64,000 bases of DNA from Atriophallophorus winterbourni (lineage: Eukaryota > Platyhelminthes > Trematoda > Plagiorchiida > Microphallidae): NCBI GenBank assembly GCA_013407085.1, contig JACCGJ010019683.1:124001-188000 (forward strand). Direction: 5' to 3'. This document shows positions 45,946 to 54,669 of the stretch, in pieces. The notes beneath the pieces were generated by a model. The model searched no databases. It saw only the letters and a list, made by a program, of their open reading frames with translations, and had not been told where the DNA came from. Both the position numbers and the translations under genes were made by a program. How positions within the stretch are numbered: position 1 is the stretch's first letter; every line of letters begins with the position of its first letter.

Positions 45946-47258
45946 GATGAACTCAGAACTCAGAACTCAGAAAAATTCATGGTAGAAAAAGCAGTAAGCT
46001 TAACAATAACCATAGGATGACAAGGTATATGGAATATATAAAAATATATATAAAATTCTCAAAAATTAATAGGGACTGCCACATGCAGCATGGTTCGTCA
46101 TAAACTCATCGAGTTTGGAAACGAAAACCTCAACAGATTTTGAGCGTGTGATTTCTTCTGGCAAATAGTTCCAAGTGAAACAAATTCTTACCGAGAAAAA
46201 ATTACGAGGTATATCCAATCGAGAATGCGGGATGATTGAAGCCTTTGGATGTGTTCGTATTCGAGTAAGGTCATTGGACTTTAGCAAGTGTTTAAGGGGA
46301 TGATTTTCGGTATGCAGGATTTTGAATGTCATAATGAGGTCACTACGTATCCGCGGTTGGGTAAAATCGTGTAGGTTTAGTTTTAACATTCGCTCTGTGA
46401 AAGCCAAATTTCTGTAACAGAAGACCAACTTTGTAGCACGAAGATAAATCTTGTCGAGTAGTTCGATATCCTTCCTCAGCCATGGTGCCCAGGCTTGGAT
46501 GGAATATTCCATAATAGGACGTATATACGTGTTATTTACCCGTGGTATGGTTTTGGGCGTAAGAATCCGGAATATTCTTTTCAGAAGACTCAATATACGG
46601 CAAGCTTTATTGTACACCATCCGGCAATGATGTCCAGGCTTAAGGTCAAACGAAACCCAGATACCAAGATCTTTTTATGCGGTGGTCCAGACGAGATCTT
46701 GCGTGCCAAGCTGATACGTGTGGTTCCGAGATTTTCCAACGAAATAATGTGCACAGATCCCGTTGTAACAGACCTGACACGTTTCCATATTTTAATATCA
46801 TCGCCAAATATTATCAAGTTGCATCCAATATTCTCTGCTATATCGTTCATATACATCAAGAATAGAAGAGGTCCAAGCACCGAGCCTTGCGGAACTCCAC
46901 TCGTGACGTCTATTTTTCTAGATAAGGTGCTGCCAGCGCGAACTTGGACGTGTCTGTCAGTAAGATAGTCCCTTATTCAATTTAGCAATATTCCCGTTAT
47001 TCCATAAGATTCGAGCTTTATGATTAAGATGTAATGGTTGACTCTATCAAAAGCTTTGGAAATATCGATGTAGCAGGCATGTACAGCCTCACCTTCATCT
47101 AGTGCCTTGGTCCAATCCTCGAACGTTGTAAGAAGGTTAGATAAACAGCAACGATCTCTTCGAAAACCGTGTTGTGCTGTGGTCAAATTTTTTTTGGTTT
47201 TCAAAATGTTCTGTTATGCGCACAGTCACAATGCGTTCCATTAATTTAGAGAACGGTT
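45946..47258 (-). mobile_element. CR1-type retrotransposon with (TTCTGAG)n tail
   Basis: 3' tail: three GAACTCA units on the plus strand at 45950-45970. The 184-codon frame 46620-46066 encodes the RT carboxy terminus (MEYSIQAWAPWLRKDIELLD to MTNHAACGSPY). 46880-46590 has FGDDIKIWKRVRSV in place of FADD. 47204-46977 has TAQHGFRRDRCCLSNLLTTF and YIDISKAFDRVNH. Two frameshifts. 5' truncated at about 47258. Close relative of the copy at 57.4-59.1 kb. Confidence 0.87.
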
Positions 47259-47259
47259 T

Positions 47260-47815
47260 GTTTTATTTAAATTTAGAATCCGCATTATATTTCGAAGTGT
47301 ATGAAGGTTTCCAGTTTATGGCAATTCGTTTGGAGTTAGAAATTTTACGTCATCTAATATGCAATTCACCTGTCATGTTTCCTTCAATTCTTACAAATGA
47401 ATTTGCAAAATTAAGGCGCTGTATCTGAATCATCTAACACACGACACTGATATCCTACCGAACAGTATTCATCAAAAACTACTTCAGGACTTTCACAAAA
47501 GCACTATGCGGCACAAGAATCACCAAAAAGTGACAACTGCCACAGAAAACTCACATGAACCCGGGTTGCTAAAGTATCATAATTGAACGCTCTCTGCGAC
47601 AGCCAATCGGTGAGCAGCAAGAAATGGTGGGCATTGTCTGTTGGTAATCTATGGACGACTTTGCAAGTTCGGTTCAATCTAAGGAGGCACGAATAGAACC
47701 TGTTCGTATGAATTTCCTCAGAAGTATAAAGTAAAACCGACCGAACTTCAATGTTTATTTCGAGTTGGGTTGGTTAAAGTTTCATTCTATTTACTGATCC
47801 CAATCGAAAGAATTG
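47260..47815. other. No recognised feature
   Basis: No gene or shared repeat seen. Confidence 0.4.
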
Positions 47816-48147
47816 GTTACATGTTTTGAATTCGAAACCACTGTTAATTACAACGAACAGCGAACTACGATGTTCAAACGCAGATTCACAGTGTGGCTGT
47901 GGGTAAAACGATACTCGGTCAACAAGTTGTATTTGTATGCCACTGTTAGGTAATGTTGGTAAGACCAACCTATTCAATCAAATGAGCCCACACACATGTA
48001 GACTGGTTATGAACCCATGACCATGAGTGTGGGCTCATGTAATTGAACAGGTTTGTCGTACCAACTTTACCCAACAGTGGCACACAAGCGCAACTTGTTT
48101 ACCATTCTTCCACTGTTTCAAGCGCATGCGAATCCTGATTCTACATT

Positions 48148-48189
48148 CCCTAACTGATGAGTGCAAACAGCACGAAACCAGACTTGGGG
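48148..48189 (+). ncRNA. Hammerhead ribozyme, stem I compensated, cleavage site changed
   Basis: CUGAUGA at 48154-48160, stem II GUGC-AAACA-GCAC at 48161-48173, GAAA at 48174-48177, then CCAGAC where most copies have CCGGUC. Stem I is CCCUAA (48148-48153) with UUGGGG (48184-48189). Compared with CCCUAC/GUGGGG of the copies at 10.0 and 57.7 kb, the C-G closing pair has become A-U on both strands. U16.1 has become A, so the cleavage triplet is not of the NUH type and activity is doubtful. Confidence 0.75.
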
Positions 48190-48392
48190 TGTGTATGCGT
48201 GACGGGAGTGCATGAAAATTAGCTTTTTTGTTTAGTACTCGGTCGTTTATGATCGTCTTGAGTGATTGACTTAGAATCACTGTCCTATGTTATATTTGAA
48301 TGTCGTGCTGCGTTGTAGAAACCCTATTAAACAGTGGCTTTACGAATGTTTCGATACCCACTGAACCAGATATTTACTGACTCTACCTAATG

Positions 48393-48396
48393 AGGG
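48393..48396. repeat. Left 4-bp target duplication AGGG
   Basis: AGGG immediately left of the LTR end at 48397, matching AGGG at 52630-52633 right of the LTR end at 52629. The two flanks together form one continuous hammerhead-repeat sequence. Confidence 0.65.
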
Positions 48397-48780
48397 TGTA
48401 GTGGACCAAAATAAGTCTTCACTACACACAATACGGCACTAAAAGACCAAGGGAGCAAATGTCCAAAGAAATATCCGTGAAGTTCAACGTTGGCGAGATA
48501 ATCCACACAGGAAAGTCCAAGAGATGGAATCCAAGGTGCAGAAAGCGCTAAAATGTTGGAGAATCCGTTAATCACAATTCCGGCAACCGGTGAGACACGC
48601 AAACTCCGCAACCGCGGAAGAAGACAAAGTCCGAGTTCCAAATTATATTAACCGCCAAAAAGTAAATTGTACAAGCATTAATACGAATGAAGTGTACATG
48701 GCCAAAAAAGGAATAACCATACAAAGCCAAAAAGTGTATGTACAAAATACTAAGGTACAAAGTGAAGGTAGTTCACTACA
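48397..48780 (-). repeat. Gypsy-2 3' LTR (384 bp)
   Basis: Minus-strand element orientation: starts TGTAGTGAACTACC at 48780 and ends GGTCCACTACA at 48397, giving TG...CA ends. Immediately upstream in the element (48781-48799) is the purine-rich tract GGCGGGGGAGCA, a good polypurine tract. Related LTR pieces lie at 49493-49710 and 49740-49894/52554-52629. Confidence 0.75.
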
Positions 48781-48840
48781 ATGCTCCCCCGCCAGATCGT
48801 TAGTTAGGCTTGGAAGAAGGATAACATACGCTTGAAATGT

Positions 48841-49376
48841 TCATGTGGTCGCATAGTCAGCAAGACGTTTGGGCCAAAGCGCATGTCTACCAGTTCGAGT
48901 TTGAACAGGGGTAGAAGTCCCGGAGGATTGGGATGAACATGAGGGGGTATGCGCCTGAGGATTACACAGGGTTACGAGTGAGGGGTAGAGACACTTGATG
49001 GAGTTGGCGGCTGGTAATGACTGGCAAGGCAGAACGAGTTCACCGGGAAGACACAAGGTAGTACCAAAAACTAACTCTGTGGCTGAGCATTGCATGCCTT
49101 CTTTGATAGTACAACGAATTCCAAGAAGAACAAGTGGTAAATTCTCAGTCCATCTATTAGGATTGAGCTGACAAGCTAAAGAAGCTCTGAGCTGCCCGTG
49201 AAAGCGTTCAACCAATCCATTTGATTTAGGGTGGTAGGCGGTGAATTGGATGTGCTGACAGCCAAGGAGTCGAGTCAAATCTCGGAACAATGTTAATTAA
49301 AACTGAGCGCCAAGGTCTAAAGCCGGTAATGTGCAAGGAATATACAGCGATTGTAGGATTGTAGGATCTTTATTTA
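48841..49376 (-). pseudogene. Gypsy-2 integrase fragment
   Basis: The minus strand encodes the integrase core from LYIPCTLPALDLGAQF (second catalytic Asp region) through a stop at about 49297 to LFRDLTRLLGCQHIQFTAYH and PKSNGLVERFHGQLRASLAC, where the catalytic Glu lies in GLVERF. LVLLGIRCTIKEGMQCSATE and the carboxy-terminal tail follow to 48841. Everything upstream (gag, protease, RT, RNase H) is missing. The sequence differs clearly from the Gypsy-1 integrase, so it is a second family. Confidence 0.85.
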
Positions 49377-49492
49377 TAGAGGAATCGCTCATAGTGTGGT
49401 ATTAAATGAGTATTTCAAAAATAAGCCAAAATGGACATATACGAAGTTATCGTAAATGTAAAAAATTGCAGTTTTTCGGGGCTCACCAATTA

Positions 49493-49894
49493 TGTAGTGG
49501 ACCAAGAAAAATAAGTCTGCACTACACACAATACGGCAAAATGAAGAGAACTCACTAAAAGACCAAAGAAGCAAATGTCCAAAGAAAGGTCCGTGAAGTC
49601 CGACGATAGTGAGGTAATCCACACAGGAAGATCCAAGAGATGGAATCCAAGGTGCAGAAAGCGCTAAAATGTTGGAGAATCCGTTAATCACAATTCGGGC
49701 ATGGACTAACACACTTTGACTTCTTCCCTGGTTGCGAAGTCTGCGTGTGTTACTCCATGCCGGAATTGTGATTAAAGGATTCTCCAACATTTTAGCGCTT
49801 TCTGCACCTTGGATTACATCTCTTGGATTTTCCTGAGGGGATTACCTCGCTATCGTTGGACTTCACCGGATCTTTCCTTGGACTTTTGCTCCTT
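49493..49894. repeat. Inverted pair of Gypsy-2 LTR fragments (hairpin), left part
   Basis: 49493-49710 reads as a plus-orientation LTR start (TGTAGTGGACCAAG) like 48397-48600. After a 30-bp centre the same sequence runs back in reverse (49740-49894), continuing beyond the Gypsy-1 insertion at 52554-52629 to end GGTCCACTACA. Blocks such as GAAAGCGCTAAAATGTTGGA and its complement mark the arms. The two arms are about 87% alike by eye. Confidence 0.75.
49890..49894. repeat. Gypsy-1 target duplication TCCTT (left)
   Basis: TCCTT directly precedes the LTR at 49895 and directly follows the LTR end at 52548 (52549-52553). Confidence 0.85.
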
Positions 49895-50073
49895 TGTGGT
49901 GAATTGATTATAGAGAACCCAACAAGTAGAGAGTGAGAAGATCCGAGATTTGGGCTTTAAACAACTTGTTGATACAATATACGGCTGAAAAGGGAGAGGG
50001 ATGCGTTTATATATGGTCACGAGTTTATAGTATAAAAAGACAGTACAAGACAAACAGACAGCGATATACGACA
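49895..50073 (-). repeat. Gypsy-1 3' LTR (179 bp)
   Basis: TGTCGTATATCGC...CACCACA in element orientation. It differs from the 5' LTR (52370-52548) by four substitutions, so about 98% identical. The polypurine tract GAGGCGGGGAGAA abuts it (50074-50086). Confidence 0.92.
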
Positions 50074-50119
50074 TTCTCCCCGCCTCGAAAAAAAGATAAC
50101 TGTCAGTAGTTTTGGCTTG

Positions 50120-51664
50120 TTAAATTGCACCGCTCCTCAGCTCATACGGTCGGACGCGTTGTTGTTGAGGAATAAGTTCAGTGAGACTCTCGTTAGGTTC
50201 TTGATTGCAAGGAGTTTCAGAAGGCTCGTCGTTTGGCGGTTCTAACAGAATATCGACATCGGGAACAATTGCATTATGTTGCTCTCCAATGGGCGCGAGT
50301 TGACGCAGCGACACCGACTGTTCTTGACCATTAAGTAGTCGTACCCTGGCGTAAGTTGGATTGCATTCAATCAGTTCCACCTCTTCTGCCAATGGCTCGT
50401 ATTTATTACGTCGTAGATTATTGCGCATCAGCACTCGGTTTGTTTGTAATAGCCAGCTGGGAAGGGATGTGCCAGTTGCCGCTCTTCGGTTGTGTTGAAA
50501 CATCCTTTCATGTGGCGTAACATTCGTACTGGTACATAACAAAGATCTGATTGAATGAAGGGCGTTTGGTAGTACGGCTTCCCAATGTTTCACTTCAAGA
50601 TCGTTAGACTTAAGTGATAAAAGTATACTTTTCCACAAAGTAGCATTTAAGCGTTCAACTTGGCCATTCGACTGTGGATTGTACGAGGTAGAATGGCTGG
50701 TCGCTACACCTTTAGAGTGAAGAAAATCACAAAGTTCGTTCGACATGAATGAAGATCCTCGGTCAGAATGAACATAGCATGGCGTCCCGAACATGGAGAA
50801 CAAATCAGTGAGACATTGAATAACGGTTGTTGATGTTGTATCCGAGCACGCGTATGCAAAGGGAAACCGTGAAAATTCATCGACGATCGTAAGTAAAAAC
50901 CGATTACGATTAGCAGACGGCAGAGGTCCCTTGAAATCGATACTCAGGCGCTCGAACGGCTGTGTAGCTTTTATCAGGGGAACGTGTGAAGGCTTGAAAA
51001 ATTTAACTTTGACTTCAGCACAAACACGACATGAGCTGGTCATTCGTTTTATATCGTCAACGGAATAAGGTAAATTGCGTGAACGGGCGAAGTGAATCAT
51101 ACGTGTGACACCGGGATGGCAGAGGGAGTCATGGAGTTTCTTCAGATTTTCGAACAAAGCTGGTGGCACTACATTTGCAGCACTGAGAGAGCATAGCGAA
51201 AAGGTCGACTTTTGACCTGAGAATGGGATCACAACTCCTTCATGGAGAGCTAGAAAGTCGTGTCCAAGTAACACGTCTGAACATAGATCGGGTAATATCG
51301 AAAGCTTGACGTTAGGGTAACGATTACCTTTATGAATTATCGAAACAAAGCAGTGTCCATCGGTAGTGCTGGTTAGGCAGGTAGAAGCCATCGTGATTTG
51401 AGTACGAGACATCGTAATGGGCCACTTATGCTTTTGAACAATGACTTTGGATACATAACTTTCAGAGCTCCCGGTATCGACAAGTGCGTGCAGTGTAACT
51501 CCATTAACAGAAAGTGGTGTGACTGCTTTAGATAATGACTGTGGCGCTGCAGCAATCGTAACAGCTGAGAGAGTACTATCGACCACAGCCGTAGCCGGTT
51601 TCTGTCGGGAAGATCGACACACGCTGGAAGTGACCTTTCTTCCCACATAATTTGCATAGAGCAT
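50120..51664 (-). CDS. Gypsy-1 protease-integrase polyprotein (514 codons)
   Basis: The retropepsin active site LVDTGSSESYVS lies at residues about 59-70, with flap-like SILPDLCSDVLLGHDFLALH at about 128-147. Integrase follows: zinc finger with LHDSLCHPG and CRVCAEVK, then the core with Asp in LSIDFKGPLPS, Asp in VHSDRGSSFMS and Glu in PQSNGQVERLNAT (35 residues between the last two, the classic DD35E). The carboxy end is hydrophilic, PQQQRVRPYELRSG. No RT or RNase H motif exists between protease and integrase. The frame overlaps gag in a different phase; at about 51605-51620, in a short GT run, the phase differs from gag by two bases. Start codon uncertain. Confidence 0.88.
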   Translation of the reverse strand: MLYANYVGRKVTSSVCRSSRQKPATAVVDSTLSAVTIAAAPQSLSKAVTPLSVNGVTLHALVDTGSSESYVSKVIVQKHKWPITMSRTQITMASTCLTSTTDGHCFVSIIHKGNRYPNVKLSILPDLCSDVLLGHDFLALHEGVVIPFSGQKSTFSLCSLSAANVVPPALFENLKKLHDSLCHPGVTRMIHFARSRNLPYSVDDIKRMTSSCRVCAEVKVKFFKPSHVPLIKATQPFERLSIDFKGPLPSANRNRFLLTIVDEFSRFPFAYACSDTTSTTVIQCLTDLFSMFGTPCYVHSDRGSSFMSNELCDFLHSKGVATSHSTSYNPQSNGQVERLNATLWKSILLSLKSNDLEVKHWEAVLPNALHSIRSLLCTSTNVTPHERMFQHNRRAATGTSLPSWLLQTNRVLMRNNLRRNKYEPLAEEVELIECNPTYARVRLLNGQEQSVSLRQLAPIGEQHNAIVPDVDILLEPPNDEPSETPCNQEPNESLTELIPQQQRVRPYELRSGAI

Positions 51665-52349
51665 CTTTTGCTGGACATTTAGTGCGTGGATGTCGTGTAT
51701 AACCGCAGAAAAAGCAACTCTGACTACTTACAGCAAATGCGGTCTCATGAGACGTGCTGGGTTTCTCCACATGATCAGGTACTGGTTGCGTTGAGGCATG
51801 ACAAATTGATGAAGGTACATTATCATAGACCACTGACTGTTGATGGGCCATCTCCAACTGCCGAGAAAGCTGAAAAGCCGTTTTCAGATCTAGTGATTTT
51901 TGCTCAAGCAAGCGTTGCCGAATATGGTTGGATTGCAAACCGCGGATAAAAGCATCTCGAATTAGTTCGTCTCGGTATTGCTCAGCACTCACTGATTTCA
52001 GATTACAGTCTTTAGATAGGGACTTCAGAGTTTGTAGAAAATGCTCTAAAGTTTGACCGCTTTCTTGTCTGGATGTTGATAATAAATGGCGAGCAAAGAT
52101 TTCATGTTTCGGTTGAACGTATAGATTTTCCAGTATGCTCAACGCCTCATCGAACGTTCGGCTTTCATTGATGTGTTTGAAAACAGATGGAGAGACGTAA
52201 TTTACTAGAGTATCGAGCTTGTTCGGATTCAGGGAATCGATTGATGCGAGAAAGTTCGTAAATGTTTTATACCAGTGTTGCCAGTGGTCTCCAGCATCCG
52301 GTGAATGAGGATCAATGTCGAATCGGTCTGGTTTGAGAAAGCGATCCAT
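51576..52349 (-). CDS. Gypsy-1 gag
   Basis: Structural protein that packages the element RNA. ATG at 52349 (MDRFLKPDRFDIDP). A capsid-like helical region follows: WYKTFTNFLASIDSLNPNKL, FARHLLSTSRQESGQTLEHF, DELIRDAFIRGLQSNHIRQR. It ends with two zinc knuckles: CFFCGYTRHPRTKC is complete (C-X2-C-X4-H-X4-C). The second, CKLCGKKGHFQRV, lacks its last Cys in this frame because the reading phase changes there relative to pol. Confidence 0.88.
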   Translation of the reverse strand: MDRFLKPDRFDIDPHSPDAGDHWQHWYKTFTNFLASIDSLNPNKLDTLVNYVSPSVFKHINESRTFDEALSILENLYVQPKHEIFARHLLSTSRQESGQTLEHFLQTLKSLSKDCNLKSVSAEQYRDELIRDAFIRGLQSNHIRQRLLEQKSLDLKTAFQLSRQLEMAHQQSVVYDNVPSSICHASTQPVPDHVEKPSTSHETAFAVSSQSCFFCGYTRHPRTKCPAKDALCKLCGKKGHFQRVSIFPTETGYGCGR

Positions 52350-52353
52350 TGAT

Positions 52354-52368
52354 AACAAGTTGTTTAAA
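52354..52368 (-). promoter_or_regulatory. Candidate primer-binding site, complementary to the element's own LTR
   Basis: Element-sense TTTAAACAACTTGTT begins one base after the 5' LTR end. It is the exact 15-nt reverse complement of AACAAGTTGTTTAAA within the LTR (52445-52431, element sense). There is no TGG start as expected for a tRNA-primed site. This is the geometry of self-priming known from Tf1. Confidence 0.45.
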
Positions 52369-52369
52369 T

Positions 52370-52548
52370 TGTGGTGAATTGATTATAGAGAACATAACAA
52401 GTAGAGAGTAAGAAGATCCGAGATTTGGGCTTTAAACAACTTGTTGATACAATATACGGCTGAAAAGTGAGAGGGATGCGTTTATATATGGTCACGAGTT
52501 TATAGTATAAAAAGACAGTACAAGACAAACAGACAGCGATATACGACA
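52370..52548 (-). repeat. Gypsy-1 5' LTR (179 bp)
   Basis: Element-sense TGTCGTATATCGC to CACCACA with a TATA box (CATATATAAACGC) near its middle. Partner of 49895-50073. Confidence 0.92.
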
Positions 52549-52553
52549 TCCTT

Positions 52554-52629
52554 TGGTATTTTAGTGAGTTCTTTCCATTTTTGTCGTATTGTGGGTAGTG
52601 TTAGACTTATTTTTCTTTGGTCCACTACA
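52554..52629 (-). repeat. Gypsy-2 LTR end, right part of the hairpin
   Basis: Continues the reverse arm interrupted by Gypsy-1 and ends CTTTGGTCCACTACA at 52629, followed by AGGG. Confidence 0.72.
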
Positions 52630-52735
52630 AGGGCAAACAGCAAGAACCTGGTTTTGGTGTGTGTGGGTGTCATGAGAAACACAATACATTAGTCGTTTAT
52701 GATCGTCTTAAAAATGGTTACACAATGGTTTAACT
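52630..52735 (+). repeat. Right half of the interrupted hammerhead repeat
   Basis: AGGGCAAACAGCAAGAACCT, GGTTTTGGTGTGTGTGGGTG and TAGTCGTTTATGATCGTCTT continue the unit that stops at 48396 (compare 48225-48260). The core is decayed. Confidence 0.65.
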
Positions 52736-53110
52736 GAGTATCATGCATAAATTAAACCATAAATAACGCTTTACGTAGCAACCCATGGACCACATTTCCT
52801 ACAATAATTGACGTTTCGAATCTAACTTTCACCTCACTTATATTTTATAGGGCCAGAAGACTAGCTATGCAGCTGAAAGTTGTAATGCAATTTCCGTAGA
52901 ACTGATACTGAAGAGTGGTTATACGAGTGTGGTTTCAAACATTTTAGTTGATGGAGCAGCTTCAATAATACCAAAGAAGTCCAGATAAAAAGTATATCGA
53001 TTGAATGTAATTTAACTTGCACTCACGTGAACACAACATTCAAGGTCATAACAGTAGGACGCTGTTTAACGACCTCAAACATCGAGAAAATGTTATTGAA
53101 GCTTCGGACG
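52736..53110. other. 5' flank of the 297-aa ORF
   Basis: No repeat recognised; could include promoter or 5' UTR, but no element can be supported. Confidence 0.4.
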
Positions 53111-53111
53111 A

Positions 53112-54005
53112 ATGTCTAAAGAAACCAAAATTTCGGAATGTGATAAAATTGTTACGCCAACGAAGAACGAACGAATACCCATTTTTAAACAGTTAAGTAG
53201 CTCAAGTGTGCGTATTTCCACAGGTGGGGCAAATATACACATTCGTTCGACTACAACTATCAGTAGTAGTTCGCCCTCACGAAATTTCACAGAGGCAAAC
53301 CTGCCAAATCATGTGTGTGAACCCAAAGAAGAATCGTGTAAAGCGGAAAACAGTTGTACTGCAGGAATAAGCCAAAAACAATGCACATCAGAAGTACCAA
53401 CACAGCTTGAGATTGATGGGAAAAAGCTTGAACGATTGTCGCTGGTTGAAAAGAAAGAAAAACAAAGATTTGGACAATCTGAAAAACCACCGGCATCAGA
53501 AGATTCCGTGCATTCTAGTGACGCCTCTTCCGATTTCGGAACCGACAGTTTTGCGACACATCGGACACCACGTAAGCGACGTATCACTACATCGAAATCG
53601 GGCAAACTGATTATTGCTTCTGAACACCAGCCAGTAGTGTCGAGAGAAAAAATATCAAACAGTGAAAGTTCAAGCAAGCATTCGGGATCAGATATGAGGC
53701 GTTCAAGCTTGGGTTGGAATAAACGAGTGAGCATAAACACACCAATTCGCCGAAAATCCGAACACGAAGTTAGTTGGGTAGATTCCAGTGATGCGGATTT
53801 ATCGCCACAAGCTTCCGAACCGGAAGATGATTTGGAATCCAGGGCCTCGATTATTGTCAATCTGAATGATAAAGGACGAAAGAGGAGCTTCTCACTAGCA
53901 AAAGTGGAAACCGAAATGCGCGAGTATCTAGCCGAACTTCAAGCTGATGTTACCGCGAACACAGAGTCTACAATCAATTCTTTAGATAAAGCAACCGTGG
54001 ATTAA
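53112..54005 (+). CDS. Uncharacterised Ser/Lys-rich protein, 297 aa
   Basis: Clean ATG-to-stop frame in DNA free of transposon motifs. Low-complexity, Ser-rich and strongly charged: SSSSVRISTG, STTTISSSSPSR, DSVHSSDASSDFGTDSF, a basic block THRTPRKRRITTSKSGK (about residues 150-166, likely nuclear signal), RRSSLGWNKRVSINTPIRRK (Arg-Arg-x-Ser phosphosite-like), an acidic DSSDADLSPQASEPEDDLES, and a predicted helix VETEMREYLAELQADVTA near the end. It looks like a nuclear, phosphorylated, largely disordered protein. I recognise no family. Confidence 0.65.
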   Translation: MSKETKISECDKIVTPTKNERIPIFKQLSSSSVRISTGGANIHIRSTTTISSSSPSRNFTEANLPNHVCEPKEESCKAENSCTAGISQKQCTSEVPTQLEIDGKKLERLSLVEKKEKQRFGQSEKPPASEDSVHSSDASSDFGTDSFATHRTPRKRRITTSKSGKLIIASEHQPVVSREKISNSESSSKHSGSDMRRSSLGWNKRVSINTPIRRKSEHEVSWVDSSDADLSPQASEPEDDLESRASIIVNLNDKGRKRSFSLAKVETEMREYLAELQADVTANTESTINSLDKATVD

Positions 54006-54665
54006 TTCGTACTGCAACATACGTTTATCGCCAGGAAACGGTACTTATACGTATGAGATTGTTAGTTGTTTTTGTTTATCTTCTGCATATATTATGCCAC
54101 TAACTTGATTTCGATTATTAATCGCTTTACTTCTTATTTACACCTGTATCGATTGGACATCAATACTGAAGTTGAAAGTTTATACGAGTAAGGATTTTAA
54201 ACAATTTGATCATCCAAGAAAAGCAAAAAAGAGGAAGTGCGTTGCATTAGGAGTCACGAATAAGCACTGGCTTTTAATCAAATCCAGTATACCATGCATA
54301 GCTTTCCGAATGCAACTTATTTAAATAAAGACAACAATCTCAATTAAAGACCGGATTGCTTAGCTCATAACTCCGTAATTTATTAAATTATTATTTACTT
54401 TTGTGTTACATTTTACAAGAATTTCATTGATAAGGTATCGCCACGTTCGTATTAGAAATTTCACCAAATGCGATAAATTTGGTTAGTGTATTATTCTATT
54501 GTTCAAACGGATAATGCCACCTTCAGCTGAAACTGCATTCTGCCACCTGGTTCAAGAATCTACATATCTCTTCAGATGTGCATTTTACATACGGTATACA
54601 AACAGTATATCGGCAATTTTTATCCGATTTTTCTGACGGGTATTTTACCTTCATCACTTGGCGTT
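54006..54665. other. No recognised feature
   Basis: 3' flank of the ORF; AT-rich, no gene or shared repeat. Confidence 0.4.
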
Positions 54666-54669
54666 TTAC

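Larger units (their letters stand above)
47820..48396 (+). repeat. Hammerhead (retrozyme-like) repeat cluster
   Basis: 47820-47945 is a minus-strand unit. 48020-48240 is a plus-strand unit with AGTGGCACACAAGCGCAACT, TTCCACTGTTTCAAGCGCAT and a ribozyme. 48240-48396 is part of a second plus-strand unit that breaks off inside its own hammerhead at CTAATGAGGG, exactly where LTR sequence starts. The right half of that unit reappears at 52630. The first two units form an inverted repeat with arms of about 84 bp, 47917-48000 and 48021-48104. Confidence 0.72.
49895..52548 (-). mobile_element. Gypsy-1: LTR retrotransposon lacking RT and RNase H
   Basis: 2654 bp with 179-bp LTRs, a 5-bp target duplication (TCCTT), a polypurine tract, a candidate primer-binding site one base inside the 5' LTR, gag, protease and integrase. 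The protease runs in one open frame straight into integrase, so about 700 codons of RT and RNase H are absent without breaking the frame. Such an element would need RT from a relative. High LTR identity says the insertion is recent. Confidence 0.9.

Noticed and set aside
48397..52629. One ordinary full-length Gypsy element
   Set aside because: The outer LTR ends are inverted, two different integrases are present, and a separate element with its own LTRs and TCCTT duplication sits inside.
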